IMG/VR virus record: IMGVR_UViG_3300045257_000173
Location: 1-38,990 of that record
Origin: a virus
DNA: 38,990 nucleotides
Strand: one strand, 5' to 3'
The position numbers were made by a program, and so were the translations under genes. The first letter of the stretch is position 1. Every line of letters begins with the position of its first letter. Positions 1 through 6,555 of this stretch are shown here, in pieces. The notes beneath the pieces were generated by a model that worked only from the letters and a program-made list of their open reading frames with translations, ran no database searches and had not been told where the DNA came from.

Positions 1-92
1 GGCTGTCCGATAGCGTTGCGCATTTCAGTGAGAACGCGCAGCGCCATCTGATCGAACTTCGCACGCTCCGCGTCTACTTTCGGTTCTTTCAT
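1..92 (-). CDS. N-terminal part of hypothetical protein (gene continues at 38990)
   Basis: The gene starts at ATG 92-90 behind a strong GGGAGGAAAA ribosome site and runs off the left edge. Its start overlaps the stop of the 89-286 gene as ATGA. If position 1 is joined to 38990, the frame continues without a break to a stop at 38699, giving a 127-residue protein. The visible N-terminus (MKEPKVDAERAKFDQMALRV) is charged and predicted helical. I do not recognise the family. It is the last gene of the leftward early unit. Confidence 0.7.
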   Translation of the reverse strand, partial: MKEPKVDAERAKFDQMALRVLTEMRNAIGQ

Positions 93-286
93 TTTTCCTC
101 CCTGACCGCAACGATGCGTATTCCGCGTTTGACCAATTCCGGCCACCACGCGACGCGGTAGCCGCGCATGGCATGCTCGGCCGCGCGAAACGGGCAGCGG
201 AACATCCTGCCGCTCAGGCGTCCATTCGCGCGCTGCACGGCGAACCATTCGCCCTTGTGCGCGATGCCGTTCCGGTCGGCGCTCAT
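89..286 (-). CDS. Hypothetical protein, 65 aa
   Basis: This is a small, basic, tryptophan-containing protein with no recognised domain. Residues 10-40 contain GEWFAVQR and GRMFRCPFRAAEHAMRGYR, which look like a compact globular fold. Both ends overlap neighbours by 4 bp (ATGA at 283-286 with the upstream gene, and at 89-92 with the downstream gene), so it is very probably translated by coupling within the leftward early operon. The function is unknown. Confidence 0.7.
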   Translation of the reverse strand: MSADRNGIAHKGEWFAVQRANGRLSGRMFRCPFRAAEHAMRGYRVAWWPELVKRGIRIVAVREEK

Positions 287-621
287 TTCGCCGCCCGCTT
301 GTACGCCGCGGCGATGCGCTCAAGTGTCGAATTTCTTAGCGCGTCGTCTGCAATCAAGCTCGCCGTGTCGGCTGCACTCTGGTACTTGCGTTTGGCAATG
401 AATTTGTCCACGTCCTCGACGATTTTCGCGTCTGGAACCGGGGCAACAGCGGACGCAGGGGGCGACTCGGGACCGGCATCGCCGCCAGTACTCCCGTTAC
501 CCTGCGCCGCTGCTTTCGATACAGCCGCTACGGCAGGCGGGGCACTGTTGCCCACATTGTCGCGCTTCTGTGCGACCTGCGTAGCGGCTGACTCCGGTCC
601 AGATTTCTGGATGGTGCTCAT
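283..621 (-). CDS. Hypothetical protein with Ala/Pro-rich linker, 112 aa
   Basis: I chose the ATG at 621 (MSTIQKSGPES) because it overlaps the stop of the HNH gene as ATGA. The in-frame starts further upstream lie inside the HNH gene. The N-terminal two thirds is a low-complexity Ala/Pro/Gly/Ser stretch. The last 45 residues (IVEDVDKFIAKRKYQSAADT onward) look like a small helical domain. The family is not recognised. Its stop overlaps the next gene, so it belongs to the leftward operon. The HNH gene in front of it looks like an insertion between this gene and the exonuclease. Confidence 0.65.
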   Translation of the reverse strand: MSTIQKSGPESAATQVAQKRDNVGNSAPPAVAAVSKAAAQGNGSTGGDAGPESPPASAVAPVPDAKIVEDVDKFIAKRKYQSAADTASLIADDALRNSTLERIAAAYKRAAK

Positions 622-1076
622 TTTTTTACCCATTCTGTTGGCGAAAACTCCCCGCATTGTTCACGTTTCGCTTTTATATACGCAGCGTGAGCATCTTCCT
701 CTGTTAGAAATGTACCAATGTAATGCCTCAAGCCGTTACACTTAAATTCTGCGGACCATTTGTTTCTCTTAAGCCGTGTTCCTCTATACCCAGGTTGATT
801 AGCTTGGTTTTGAGCGCTGGTTGCTGGACGCAAGTTGTCGCGTCTGTTATCTAGTCCGTTTCCGTTTTTGTGGTCGCACAAAACGCCTTTACGCAATCCT
901 AGAATCTGTCTGTGCATGTAGACATGCAATTGCTTTCCATCAGGTTTTATTATGTTGCGTCTTGCGTAAAACTTGTTTCTGGATGCGCTGGCCGTCCACT
1001 TAAAGCATGACAACGCAGCATAGTCCTCGTCGTCAATGATCGCTTCCATTCCTTTGGAAAGAGGAATTAATTTCAC
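618..1076 (-). CDS. HNH homing endonuclease with AP2-like DNA-binding domain
   Basis: The 152-residue protein has the order typical of phage HNH-AP2 endonucleases. An N-terminal region (residues 1-50) is followed by the HNH core near residues 54-95 (MHRQILGL, then LCDHKNGNGLDNRRDNLRPA, then NQ) and a C-terminal AP2-like segment from about residue 97 (GYRGTRLKRNKWSAEF, then IGTFLTEEDAHAAYIKA). Such enzymes cut DNA and spread into related genomes. The start is GTG 1076-1074, overlapping the exonuclease stop as GTGA, with an AAGGCG ribosome site; the internal ATG at 1049 has a badly spaced site. It is free-standing, with no intron visible. Its bases are more AT-rich than its neighbours, which suggests transfer. 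Confidence 0.88.
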   Translation of the reverse strand: MKLIPLSKGMEAIIDDEDYAALSCFKWTASASRNKFYARRNIIKPDGKQLHVYMHRQILGLRKGVLCDHKNGNGLDNRRDNLRPATSAQNQANQPGYRGTRLKRNKWSAEFKCNGLRHYIGTFLTEEDAHAAYIKAKREQCGEFSPTEWVKK

Positions 1077-1717
1077 GCGATCGCCTTTAACTTTTCAACC
1101 ATCGCTGCAACTTCGGCATTGAACACGGTCACTTCTGATTCCATCGCCACGATGTAATCTTCATCGCGCGCCACCTTGAACAGAAACAGGTCCAGCGGCG
1201 CCGGCAGGCGCGGATCGTGGCTCGCAAACCACCAATACGCGCGCTCGGTGCAGGCCATCAACGATTGCACTTGCGGGATGTGTTCCTCCGGCATTCCGGT
1301 CAGAAAGCATTCCAGATGATGCGCGGAATTGAACGGGCATTTGGCCTCGAAGCCGCCGTCGTCGTCTATCAACCCGTCCGGGCTGCCAGCAAAGTCCGCA
1401 ATCGTCGGATGATGGATCAGACCGACTTGAGAAATAATGACCCCAAGGCGGGCCTCTGCCGCCATGCGCGCAAGCGGCTCGTTTTCTACGCCCCATTGCA
1501 TCGCAGCGGATTCATAGTGTGCGGCCGGCTGTCCGGTCAATTTTTCAATTACCTTTTCCCACAGGTATGCCTTGCGCTTCGCTCCCGGCTGGCCGTTTTT
1601 AAGTTTGTCCGTTACATCCTTTGTGCGCGATGCCGTTGTCAAGCCTACTCGCGCCATCAGCCAGTCCGGGCTTTTCTGCTCGCCCTGCTCAAGGAATTTG
1701 TCGAAGCTGTCGCTCAT
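1073..1717 (-). CDS. YqaJ/lambda-exonuclease-like recombinase nuclease
   Basis: This is a 214-residue protein of the YqaJ viral recombinase (PD-(D/E)XK) family, which resects double-stranded ends for single-strand annealing. Counting from the second methionine, the catalytic pattern is SPDG (Asp near residue 114), then FEAKCP (Glu 124, Lys 126) and a conserved Gln near residue 150 (IPQVQ). An early Glu occurs in WGVENEP. I placed the start at ATG 1717 (MSDSFD) because AGGGGA sits six bases upstream and the preceding mini-gene stops there as ATGA. An ATG two codons earlier is possible. It is operonic with the ERF annealing protein at 2675-3445, the expected partner. Confidence 0.9.
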   Translation of the reverse strand: MSDSFDKFLEQGEQKSPDWLMARVGLTTASRTKDVTDKLKNGQPGAKRKAYLWEKVIEKLTGQPAAHYESAAMQWGVENEPLARMAAEARLGVIISQVGLIHHPTIADFAGSPDGLIDDDGGFEAKCPFNSAHHLECFLTGMPEEHIPQVQSLMACTERAYWWFASHDPRLPAPLDLFLFKVARDEDYIVAMESEVTVFNAEVAAMVEKLKAIA

Positions 1718-1779
1718 GCCCATCCCCTATCGCGGTCAAGTTGCTCGCCGCAATAAAAACAGTACTGCATCTTTTTCAT
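1714..1779 (-). CDS. Micro-protein with CxxC motif, 21 aa
   Basis: A 21-codon frame starts at ATG 1779, overlapping the stop of the coiled-coil gene as ATGA, and stops at 1714, overlapping the exonuclease start as ATGA. AAGGTG lies upstream as a ribosome site. The peptide contains QYCFYCGEQLDRDRGW, half of a zinc-knuckle (one CxxC pair). The double overlap argues that it is translated. It may be a coupling leader, or a tiny metal-binding partner of the exonuclease. I know of no family. Confidence 0.5.
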   Translation of the reverse strand: MKKMQYCFYCGEQLDRDRGWA

Positions 1780-2678
1780 GCCGGCACCTTTTGGGCAAGG
1801 TATTCGTCGATCGCCGCGGCGATTCCGGCATGCACGGGAGAACCCGCTATCCGCCTGCGCAGTTGCCGGATAAAGTCCTCTGTGTCGGCTGCGAATTGTC
1901 GCTTTCTCTCGGCCTCAAATTGTCTGTCAGCTTCCGCCTGTTGCTCTGCTCTCATTTTGGCTTCGGCTTCCTCGCGCACCTTGCGCGCGGCGTCGTCAAT
2001 GCGCTGTTGCTCCTGCCTCTTGGCCTCGGCCAGAGCGCGCGCCTCGGCGTCGATCCGGTCGCGCTCGGCCTTGAGGCGTGCTTCCTCGGCATCGCGGACT
2101 TTCTTCGCCTCGGCCTCGGCAGCTTCCCGCTCCCTGCGCGCCGCGCGGTCGGCTTCCTCGCGGGCTTGGCGGGCTGCTCTTTCGTCTGCCTCGATCCTGG
2201 CGCGCGATGCGCGTGCGGCTTCCTCGGCTTCCCGCTGCTGCCGGGCGATCTCAGCCTGCTGGCGCGCAATCTCGGCACGTTGTGCCGCCATCTTCGCCTC
2301 TTCGGCTTCGCGGGCTGCTTTCTGCTCTGCAAGGATGCGCTGTTTTTCGGCCTCGATTGCGGCCTCCCACTCCCGCTGTTCGCGCTTGGCAATTTCATCG
2401 ATCTGCTCTTTGATCGGCAGGCGCAGCGCGTCCAGTTGATCGGCAATGCGCTTGGCTTCGCTGTCGATAAAGCGGCCGTATGCCAAGCTCTCGGCCTTCT
2501 CTTTCACGCGGGCGTTTTCCAGTATGATGCTGAAAGCGTTGATGTCCTTGTAGGCGGCCTTCGCCGTGCTCATTCCCGCAGGCGTGGACACGTCGAACAC
2601 TACGGCCTTGTACTTGTGCTCCAGGTCGGCCAGTGCGGCCTTGACCGGATTGTAGGCTACGACCTCTTGGTTGCTCAT
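1776..2678 (-). CDS. Long coiled-coil protein of the recombination cassette, 300 aa
   Basis: Residues 1-95 form a globular start (VVAYNPVKAALADLEHKYKA). Residues about 95-265 are an almost uninterrupted Glu/Ala/Arg/Lys coiled coil with repeats such as AEIARQQAEIARQQ. A short C-terminal helical tail follows (FIRQLRRRIAG). Proteins of this layout are common beside ERF/RecT annealing proteins and YqaJ nucleases in phages, where they may act as scaffolds or SSB/nuclease partners; that role is inferred. It overlaps both neighbours as ATGA. The alanine-rich repetitive codons generate a long opposite-strand frame that should be ignored. Confidence 0.85.
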   Translation of the reverse strand: MSNQEVVAYNPVKAALADLEHKYKAVVFDVSTPAGMSTAKAAYKDINAFSIILENARVKEKAESLAYGRFIDSEAKRIADQLDALRLPIKEQIDEIAKREQREWEAAIEAEKQRILAEQKAAREAEEAKMAAQRAEIARQQAEIARQQREAEEAARASRARIEADERAARQAREEADRAARREREAAEAEAKKVRDAEEARLKAERDRIDAEARALAEAKRQEQQRIDDAARKVREEAEAKMRAEQQAEADRQFEAERKRQFAADTEDFIRQLRRRIAGSPVHAGIAAAIDEYLAQKVPA

Positions 2679-3445
2679 TTTTTCTCTGCCTCCCTTATGA
2701 TTTTTCTCCTGCTCAACATGGCTGCCCGGAGCTGCTCATGAGCATTGATGTCGCCTGCCTCGGTCGAAGCCTTGAGAATCTGCGCCCACACTGCATCCGC
2801 CTGCTCCATCGTTTCCGCCATCTCGATCGCCGTCAGCCAGTCGGCGAGGGCCTTTTCAGGCATCTGGTTTGCCTTTCCCTGCCGCGCATCGTCATCGGTC
2901 CCCTGCACCGCCATCCCGGTTGCGGAAAGCAGGGTTTGCCGCTGGAGATACGATACCGTGCTCACAATCGCCTGGATGCTGTTTTTGTTGCCGCTGATGT
3001 CCGGGCTTGCTTTCAGCGTCACGCGCTCCGAATGTCCCTGGATGTGAGAAAGCACGCAATGCACCACGATCAGTCCGCCGTCTAGCTGCTCCGTGTCCCA
3101 CCGGAACGATAACCCGACCGCGGCCAGTGCTGCGCCTATCGTATCGGTCACATTATCCAGCGTCGAATATTTATAGTGCGTGCGACCTTTCGCGCTGGTG
3201 AAATCGACCTCGGCGTTTTTGCGAATCTTCGGCGGATTGGCCTTGAACGTGTTGAGCGCCACCACGAATGCCTTGCGCGCCTCGGTGGCATCGTAACGCT
3301 CCTGCAAGGTCATCAGGGCCGCGATCGTGGCCGGGTCCATGCCGGTCTGCACCGCGCGGGCTACCATGGCCATTGGCGATTCTGGCGCGGCCGGCGTGCG
3401 GTCCTCGACGCGGCTGAACTGCTCAACTACAATTTCGTTGCTCAT
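2675..3445 (-). CDS. erf: ERF-family single-strand annealing protein
   Basis: This 256-residue protein matches the ERF superfamily of phage recombinases, which bind single-stranded DNA and anneal complementary ends. Family-like features are THYKYSTLDNV near residues 89-99, and the long signature around residues 152-178 (GNKNSIQAIVSTVSYLQRQT, followed by LLSATGM). The C-terminal 65 residues are a separate helical domain that may contact SSB or other partners. Its downstream neighbours are the coiled-coil protein and the YqaJ nuclease, so the three form a Red-like module. The start ATG 3445 overlaps the stop of the 3442-3606 gene as ATGA. Confidence 0.9.
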   Translation of the reverse strand: MSNEIVVEQFSRVEDRTPAAPESPMAMVARAVQTGMDPATIAALMTLQERYDATEARKAFVVALNTFKANPPKIRKNAEVDFTSAKGRTHYKYSTLDNVTDTIGAALAAVGLSFRWDTEQLDGGLIVVHCVLSHIQGHSERVTLKASPDISGNKNSIQAIVSTVSYLQRQTLLSATGMAVQGTDDDARQGKANQMPEKALADWLTAIEMAETMEQADAVWAQILKASTEAGDINAHEQLRAAMLSRRKIIREAEKK

Positions 3446-3606
3446 GCCTTAGCATCCTTTTTGGATGGCTGCGCGCGAGGCGCCCGCGCCTTTTTGTTGA
3501 CCAATGCAGCGAGCGCACGGAGATCAAGTGTCGGAACAGACTGCTTGTAGACCTCTTTTTCTTGTCCTGCGTCATCGATCAAAAATACCTGCACTTTGTG
3601 CTCCAT
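3442..3606 (-). CDS. Hypothetical protein, 54 aa
   Basis: This short frame starts at ATG 3606 directly behind a near-perfect ribosome site (AAAGGAGGGAGC). It ends overlapping the ERF start as ATGA. The protein begins MEHKVQVFLIDDAGQEKEVY, probably a small beta-rich domain, and ends in a basic tail rich in Lys, Arg and Pro. The function is unknown. Its position suggests translational coupling with the annealing protein. Confidence 0.7.
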   Translation of the reverse strand: MEHKVQVFLIDDAGQEKEVYKQSVPTLDLRALAALVNKKARAPRAQPSKKDAKA

Positions 3607-3625
3607 GCTCCCTCCTTTGAAATTC

Positions 3626-3922
3626 CTACTTCGTCAACTCCATCAGCGTGAACGGCGATACCTGCTTGCTGAACACATGCGTTACCGATACTCCGCCCAC
3701 GTTTTCAGGTTTAGGCGACAGGAAGCGCAACCTCTCGATCAAAATGCGGATGTCAGAGCGCAGCGCATCGTTTTCCGCCTGCATCGCGTTTTCCTGTTTC
3801 CATCCTGCGTCCAGGCTCCCGACGTACAGACCGCTTCCGTCCGGCACCATAAAGCGCACGGTCTTCGTCGCCCAATCTACGTTTGCATTCAGCGGCCATT
3901 CTCCGCGGGAGACAGGATTCAC
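3626..3922 (-). CDS. Hypothetical protein with short coiled coil, 98 aa
   Basis: The frame begins at GTG 3922 with AAAGGGG about nine bases upstream. The N-terminal half (DWATKTVRFMVPDGSGLYVG) looks beta-stranded. Residues 42-70 (WKQENAMQAENDALRSDIRI) form a short coiled coil. The family is not recognised. It lies between the 39-aa membrane protein and the 54-aa gene in the leftward operon. The start is less certain than the frame. Confidence 0.6.
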   Translation of the reverse strand: MNPVSRGEWPLNANVDWATKTVRFMVPDGSGLYVGSLDAGWKQENAMQAENDALRSDIRILIERLRFLSPKPENVGGVSVTHVFSKQVSPFTLMELTK

Positions 3923-3937
3923 TTTGCTGCACCCCTT

Positions 3938-4057
3938 TCAAAAATCACAGCACACGGCGGCGACGATGCAGGCTAAAAAAAGCGCCAAGCAAATCGAGCC
4001 GCCGATAACGTGGCCGAACGAAAACAGAACGATTGCCGCGACCAGAAACAGAATCAC
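3938..4057 (-). CDS. Small membrane protein, 39 aa
   Basis: GTG 4057 is preceded by AAAAGGAGTGGCGC, a good ribosome site. The product is almost entirely hydrophobic: a first segment ILFLVAAIVLFSFGHVI and a second ICLALFLACIVAAVCC, so probably a two-helix membrane hairpin. Phage early operons often carry such peptides, for example in superinfection exclusion or membrane remodelling, but no function can be assigned. A TTG eight codons earlier is an alternative start. Confidence 0.55.
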   Translation of the reverse strand: MILFLVAAIVLFSFGHVIGGSICLALFLACIVAAVCCDF

Positions 4058-4123
4058 GCGCCACTCCTTTTTTTTCGCCAAACCCCAAAACCTTCCGGAA
4101 AGCTCCGGACGGCGTTTTCTCGG

Positions 4124-4777
4124 TCAACCCCAATAAAAAAAACAGGGCAACCCCTTAAAACCTTCAACAAAGCCCCCCCCCTTCCCCGCGCAAGCGGAAA
4201 AAAAAGAGGGCACCTTCAGGGTAGTCGCGCAGTGGTCGAGACCGCGACCCCACATCGATGTTACGTCGCCCGACACGTAATCCTGCGGCTTCGATGTCCG
4301 CCCAGCCGGGAAGTGTTCGGGTAGTTGCCCGGTGTAACCTTCCTGCCTCTGTCGCGTGGGTTCCCCCGAGGTGCGGGAATTAGCTGTCGCGCCCTGACGG
4401 CGCGCAAGAAAGTCCGTTAGGCGGTGCGCCCTGGCAATGGAATCCTGGTCGGCGGGACTATGGGCGCTGGCAGGTTGCCAAGACGCACCGCATAAAGAAT
4501 GTTGAACCATAGGAGTGCCTGCGTATAAGTGGTCGGGGTTCACACATCTTCTGTTATTACATTTATGACATATGAAAAGACCATCGGGGACAGGACCGTT
4601 GTGCAAAGTCCACGAAAAGACGTGCGCTCTATAGTGCTTATATTTAATATCGAGTCGGCCATATCCATCTTTTTCCGTTGAACCTAGCCAATTCCAGCAA
4701 CTCTCTGTTTTTTCGACCCGCAACCAAAAGCGCTCGATTGGATCAACAAATCGTCCAAGCAAGGTATGCCTTATCAT
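4124..4777 (-). CDS. HNH endonuclease with a replaced C-terminus, 217 aa
   Basis: Residues 1-90 are a good HNH_3-type endonuclease: RFWLRVEKTESCWNWLGS, RLDIKYKHYRAHVFSWTLHNG, then ICHKCNNRRCVNPDHLYAGT. In the family the HNH is followed by a helix such as DNxxDxxxRGR. Here it is cut off at GTP, and about 125 residues of unrelated low-quality sequence follow. That sequence is encoded across a highly structured RNA-like stretch (4213-4491) and homopolymer runs (C9, A8). It is probably a truncated, decaying homing endonuclease. The start ATG 4777 has AGGAAA upstream and overlaps the 4774-5028 gene as ATGA. Confidence 0.75.
   Translation of the reverse strand: MIRHTLLGRFVDPIERFWLRVEKTESCWNWLGSTEKDGYGRLDIKYKHYRAHVFSWTLHNGPVPDGLFICHKCNNRRCVNPDHLYAGTPMVQHSLCGASWQPASAHSPADQDSIARAHRLTDFLARRQGATANSRTSGEPTRQRQEGYTGQLPEHFPAGRTSKPQDYVSGDVTSMWGRGLDHCATTLKVPSFFSACAGKGGGFVEGFKGLPCFFYWG
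4213..4491 (+). ncRNA. Candidate structured RNA, antisense to the HNH tail
   Basis: The stretch can be folded almost end to end. The stems are 4224-4229/4243-4248, 4252-4258/4291-4297 enclosing 4260-4266/4275-4281, 4306-4310/4328-4332, 4340-4346/4373-4379 continued by 4347-4349/4368-4370, 4388-4393/4399-4404, and a last domain 4421-4428/4484-4491 enclosing 4432-4437/4475-4480 and 4444-4447/4471-4474. Wobble pairs (4260-4281, 4305-4333, 4344-4375) are G-U only on the plus strand and would be C-A mismatches on the minus strand, so the RNA would be antisense to the early transcript. I do not recognise the class, and no clear promoter is visible. Confidence 0.4.
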
Positions 4778-5028
4778 TTTCCTGGCCTCAATGGACTGCC
4801 GTAGGTGGTTAAATCACCTTCTGCGGTGGTGACGTGTTTGTCCGCGCGTTCGTCCGGTTTGTCGTCGTGAAAATCGGCTGGAGTCAAATTGAGTGCCCAG
4901 TAAGCTCCGCGCGCAAATCCAAGCATGTACAAATCGTCAATCGCAGGTATGCGAACAATTTTTGGCATTTCGCCAAGGTCAACTTCAAGCTGGCTGCGAG
5001 CAGCGGCTTTAATATCTGATAAATTCAT
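4774..5028 (-). CDS. Hypothetical protein sharing a tail motif with its neighbour, 84 aa
   Basis: The N-terminal half (DIKAAARSQLEVDLGEMPKI, then LYMLGFARGAYWALNL) is predicted helical. The C-terminal part contains DFHDDKPDERADKHVTTAEG, closely matching DWHDDKQDERADRHTPTQPG in the 111-aa neighbour. At DNA level the match is 30 nt with one mismatch (4840-4869 versus 5091-5120). It overlaps both neighbours as ATGA. The function is unknown. Confidence 0.7.
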   Translation of the reverse strand: MNLSDIKAAARSQLEVDLGEMPKIVRIPAIDDLYMLGFARGAYWALNLTPADFHDDKPDERADKHVTTAEGDLTTYGSPLRPGK

Positions 5029-5360
5029 TTCTCACCCTCCCTGATCCGGCGCTCTTCCCATCCGTCGCCCGGCTGAGTCGGCGTGTGCCGGTCCGCGCGT
5101 TCGTCCTGTTTGTCGTCGTGCCAGTCGGTTAACAGAGGGTCGCGCGGCGTCGTGATTTGCGCAAACACGTGCGGGATGCACGATTCGTGGATCATCGTCT
5201 CCGGCGGCACTTGTCCCCGCATCCAAGCGCGACTCGTGCAAATGCTAATCGCTTGCCCCAGTGTGTACTTGCCGGCGCTGGCAATGTCTCTCGGGTAACC
5301 GCAACATTCCGGCCCCCACCATGCGCTATGTTCATTCGACCAAATAAGCCATTCGCTCAT
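5025..5360 (-). CDS. Conserved phage hypothetical protein, 111 aa
   Basis: The protein begins MSEWLIWSNEHSAWWGPECC, followed by GYPRDIASAGKYTLGQA. This resembles a widespread small phage/prophage protein of unknown role with the pattern WSNEHxxWWxPxxxGY. The tail carries the DDKxDERADxH motif shared with the downstream gene. The start ATG 5360 has a GGGAGGGGGAGAA ribosome site. It is operonic, with an ATGA overlap downstream. Confidence 0.75.
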   Translation of the reverse strand: MSEWLIWSNEHSAWWGPECCGYPRDIASAGKYTLGQAISICTSRAWMRGQVPPETMIHESCIPHVFAQITTPRDPLLTDWHDDKQDERADRHTPTQPGDGWEERRIREGEK

Positions 5361-5417
5361 TTCTCCCCCTCCCTAAAAATCGTTTTCCGGTTAAATTTTT
5401 AATCGGTTGTCCCACAG

Positions 5418-5582
5418 TTACGCTTTCCATCGCGGAGGTTTGGAGCCCCGATCAAGAATATATTTCCCTCTCGCGCGCAAATAAGCAATCGCCCTCGCGC
5501 GTTTTTCCTCCATCGTCACCGCGCGGGGCAGGGGATCAACCGGGCGCTCGATTTGCTTTACCAGTCTGAGGCGAAATTGCAT
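5418..5582 (-). CDS. Hypothetical basic protein, 54 aa
   Basis: The frame starts at ATG 5582 (MQFRLRLVKQIE) with AGGAGG six bases upstream. A second ATG at 5588 is too close to that site. The protein is rich in Arg and Lys (EEKRARAIAYLRARGKYILD), helical and probably nucleic-acid binding, but no family is recognised. It lies between the 68-aa gene and the 111-aa gene. Confidence 0.65.
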   Translation of the reverse strand: MQFRLRLVKQIERPVDPLPRAVTMEEKRARAIAYLRARGKYILDRGSKPPRWKA

Positions 5583-5613
5583 GGTCATCCTCCTAGAAAA
5601 TCCTCCCTGACTC

Positions 5614-5820
5614 TCACTTATTCGCCTGCATTGCCGCGTCGATTGCCTCTCTGCCGTCCAATCCGCTCAAAAGCGCGTGGGCGATAAACATCGTTTTATC
5701 GTTCGCTTCCTCGCAATCAGCGCCAGTCAAAATTATCAGGCACCACGCGAATCTCTCTGCGTCTCTGCGCAGTTCGGCGAGCTCGGACGCTGAAATAGGA
5801 ACGGCATCGTGCTCAATCAT
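5614..5820 (-). CDS. Hypothetical protein, 68 aa
   Basis: This is a small, mostly helical protein (SASELAELRRDAERFAWCLI, later DGREAIDAAMQANK), resembling a conserved phage orphan with the pattern ELRRDAERFxWL. The start ATG 5820 overlaps the stop of the HNH gene as ATGA. The function is unknown. Confidence 0.65.
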   Translation of the reverse strand: MIEHDAVPISASELAELRRDAERFAWCLIILTGADCEEANDKTMFIAHALLSGLDGREAIDAAMQANK

Positions 5821-6314
5821 TGCGTCGCCTTGGCGATCGCAGCGCGGGCGGTACGGAATTTAAGATGGCGCAATGCCGCACATTCTTTGCATTGTCTGTA
5901 GCCCTCATTGGTGACATAAAGATTGTCTCCGCTTAATGGATGACCGCGCAAGCAATGCGTCTTTTCTTTATTCTTCCACGCCCCTGGGTCGCGTTTATTA
6001 TTTTCTTTGTGAGTAACAATCTCAAGATGGTCAGGATTACAGCAGGCTTTATTTTTACAAAGGTGGTCTAGTTCGAATCCAGCGTGGATAGGACCGTTCG
6101 CGTGTTCAAATAGAGCTTTATGAGATGGTGCATGTTTGCCGTTGATGCGTACGCTACCGTATCCCCTGTTTCCTGGATTTATCCACACCCAACATCCGGT
6201 GAGGCCGTCAGGCAGGTCTATGTTGGATGCAACTCGTAAAAGCAGAGGAATGGAGATAAAACCCTTTATGCCCTTGATTACATTCGCCGGTCTAGGCGTA
6301 CGCTGCGTGCTCAT
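5817..6314 (-). CDS. HNH endonuclease with C-terminal zinc ribbon, 165 aa
   Basis: This is an intact HNH_3-type endonuclease. CWVWINPGNRGYGSVRINGK is followed by SHKALFEHANGPIHAGFELD, HLCKNKACCNPDHLEIVTHK, then ENNKRDPG, the helix missing in the 4124-4777 paralogue. The C-terminus adds a zinc ribbon, HCLRGHPLSGDNLYVTNEGY then RQCKEC. It is free-standing in the early operon, overlaps the next gene as ATGA, and has an AGAAGGGGAG ribosome site. The sequence is AT-richer than its neighbours, consistent with lateral arrival. Confidence 0.88.
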   Translation of the reverse strand: MSTQRTPRPANVIKGIKGFISIPLLLRVASNIDLPDGLTGCWVWINPGNRGYGSVRINGKHAPSHKALFEHANGPIHAGFELDHLCKNKACCNPDHLEIVTHKENNKRDPGAWKNKEKTHCLRGHPLSGDNLYVTNEGYRQCKECAALRHLKFRTARAAIAKATQ

Positions 6315-6365
6315 AATCTCGTCTCCCCTTCTCGCGTTAAAATTCCATCGCCGCGGCCAGACTCG

Positions 6366-6518
6366 CTACCTGCGCGCCACTTCAGCCGAAAACGCTTTTT
6401 CCGACTCGCCCTCAGGGTATTCGTCGTAGTGTCCTGCTGCTACCCGTGCATCGAATTCAGCATTCAGCGCGTCGCACTGTTCCTGCGTGTAGCCTGCGGT
6501 ATTTTCGAGTGTGAACAT
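6366..6518 (-). CDS. Hypothetical protein, 50 aa
   Basis: This short frame has a GGGAG ribosome site eight bases upstream of ATG 6518. The sequence GYTQEQCDALNAEFDARVAA followed by EKAFSAEVARR resembles a small phage orphan protein often seen in early regions (YTQEQLDxLN). It is helical and acidic. The function is unknown. Confidence 0.65.
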   Translation of the reverse strand: MFTLENTAGYTQEQCDALNAEFDARVAAGHYDEYPEGESEKAFSAEVARR

Positions 6519-6555
6519 TTTCGTTACTCCCTTTTTGCGCCGCCGCGCAGCGCAA

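Noticed and set aside
1572-2741. Plus-strand 389-codon open frame opposite the coiled-coil gene
   Set aside because: It is a mirror of the alanine/glutamate-rich coiled-coil codons, has no ribosome site, and runs opposite a tightly coupled operon.
4213-4530. Group I intron with an HNH gene
   Set aside because: ATAGTCC on the minus strand resembles a group I S element, but no matching R element (GACTA partner) or split host gene was found.
6179-6187. A third perfect DnaA box inside the HNH gene at 5817-6314
   Set aside because: It is a single isolated box within coding sequence and probably chance.
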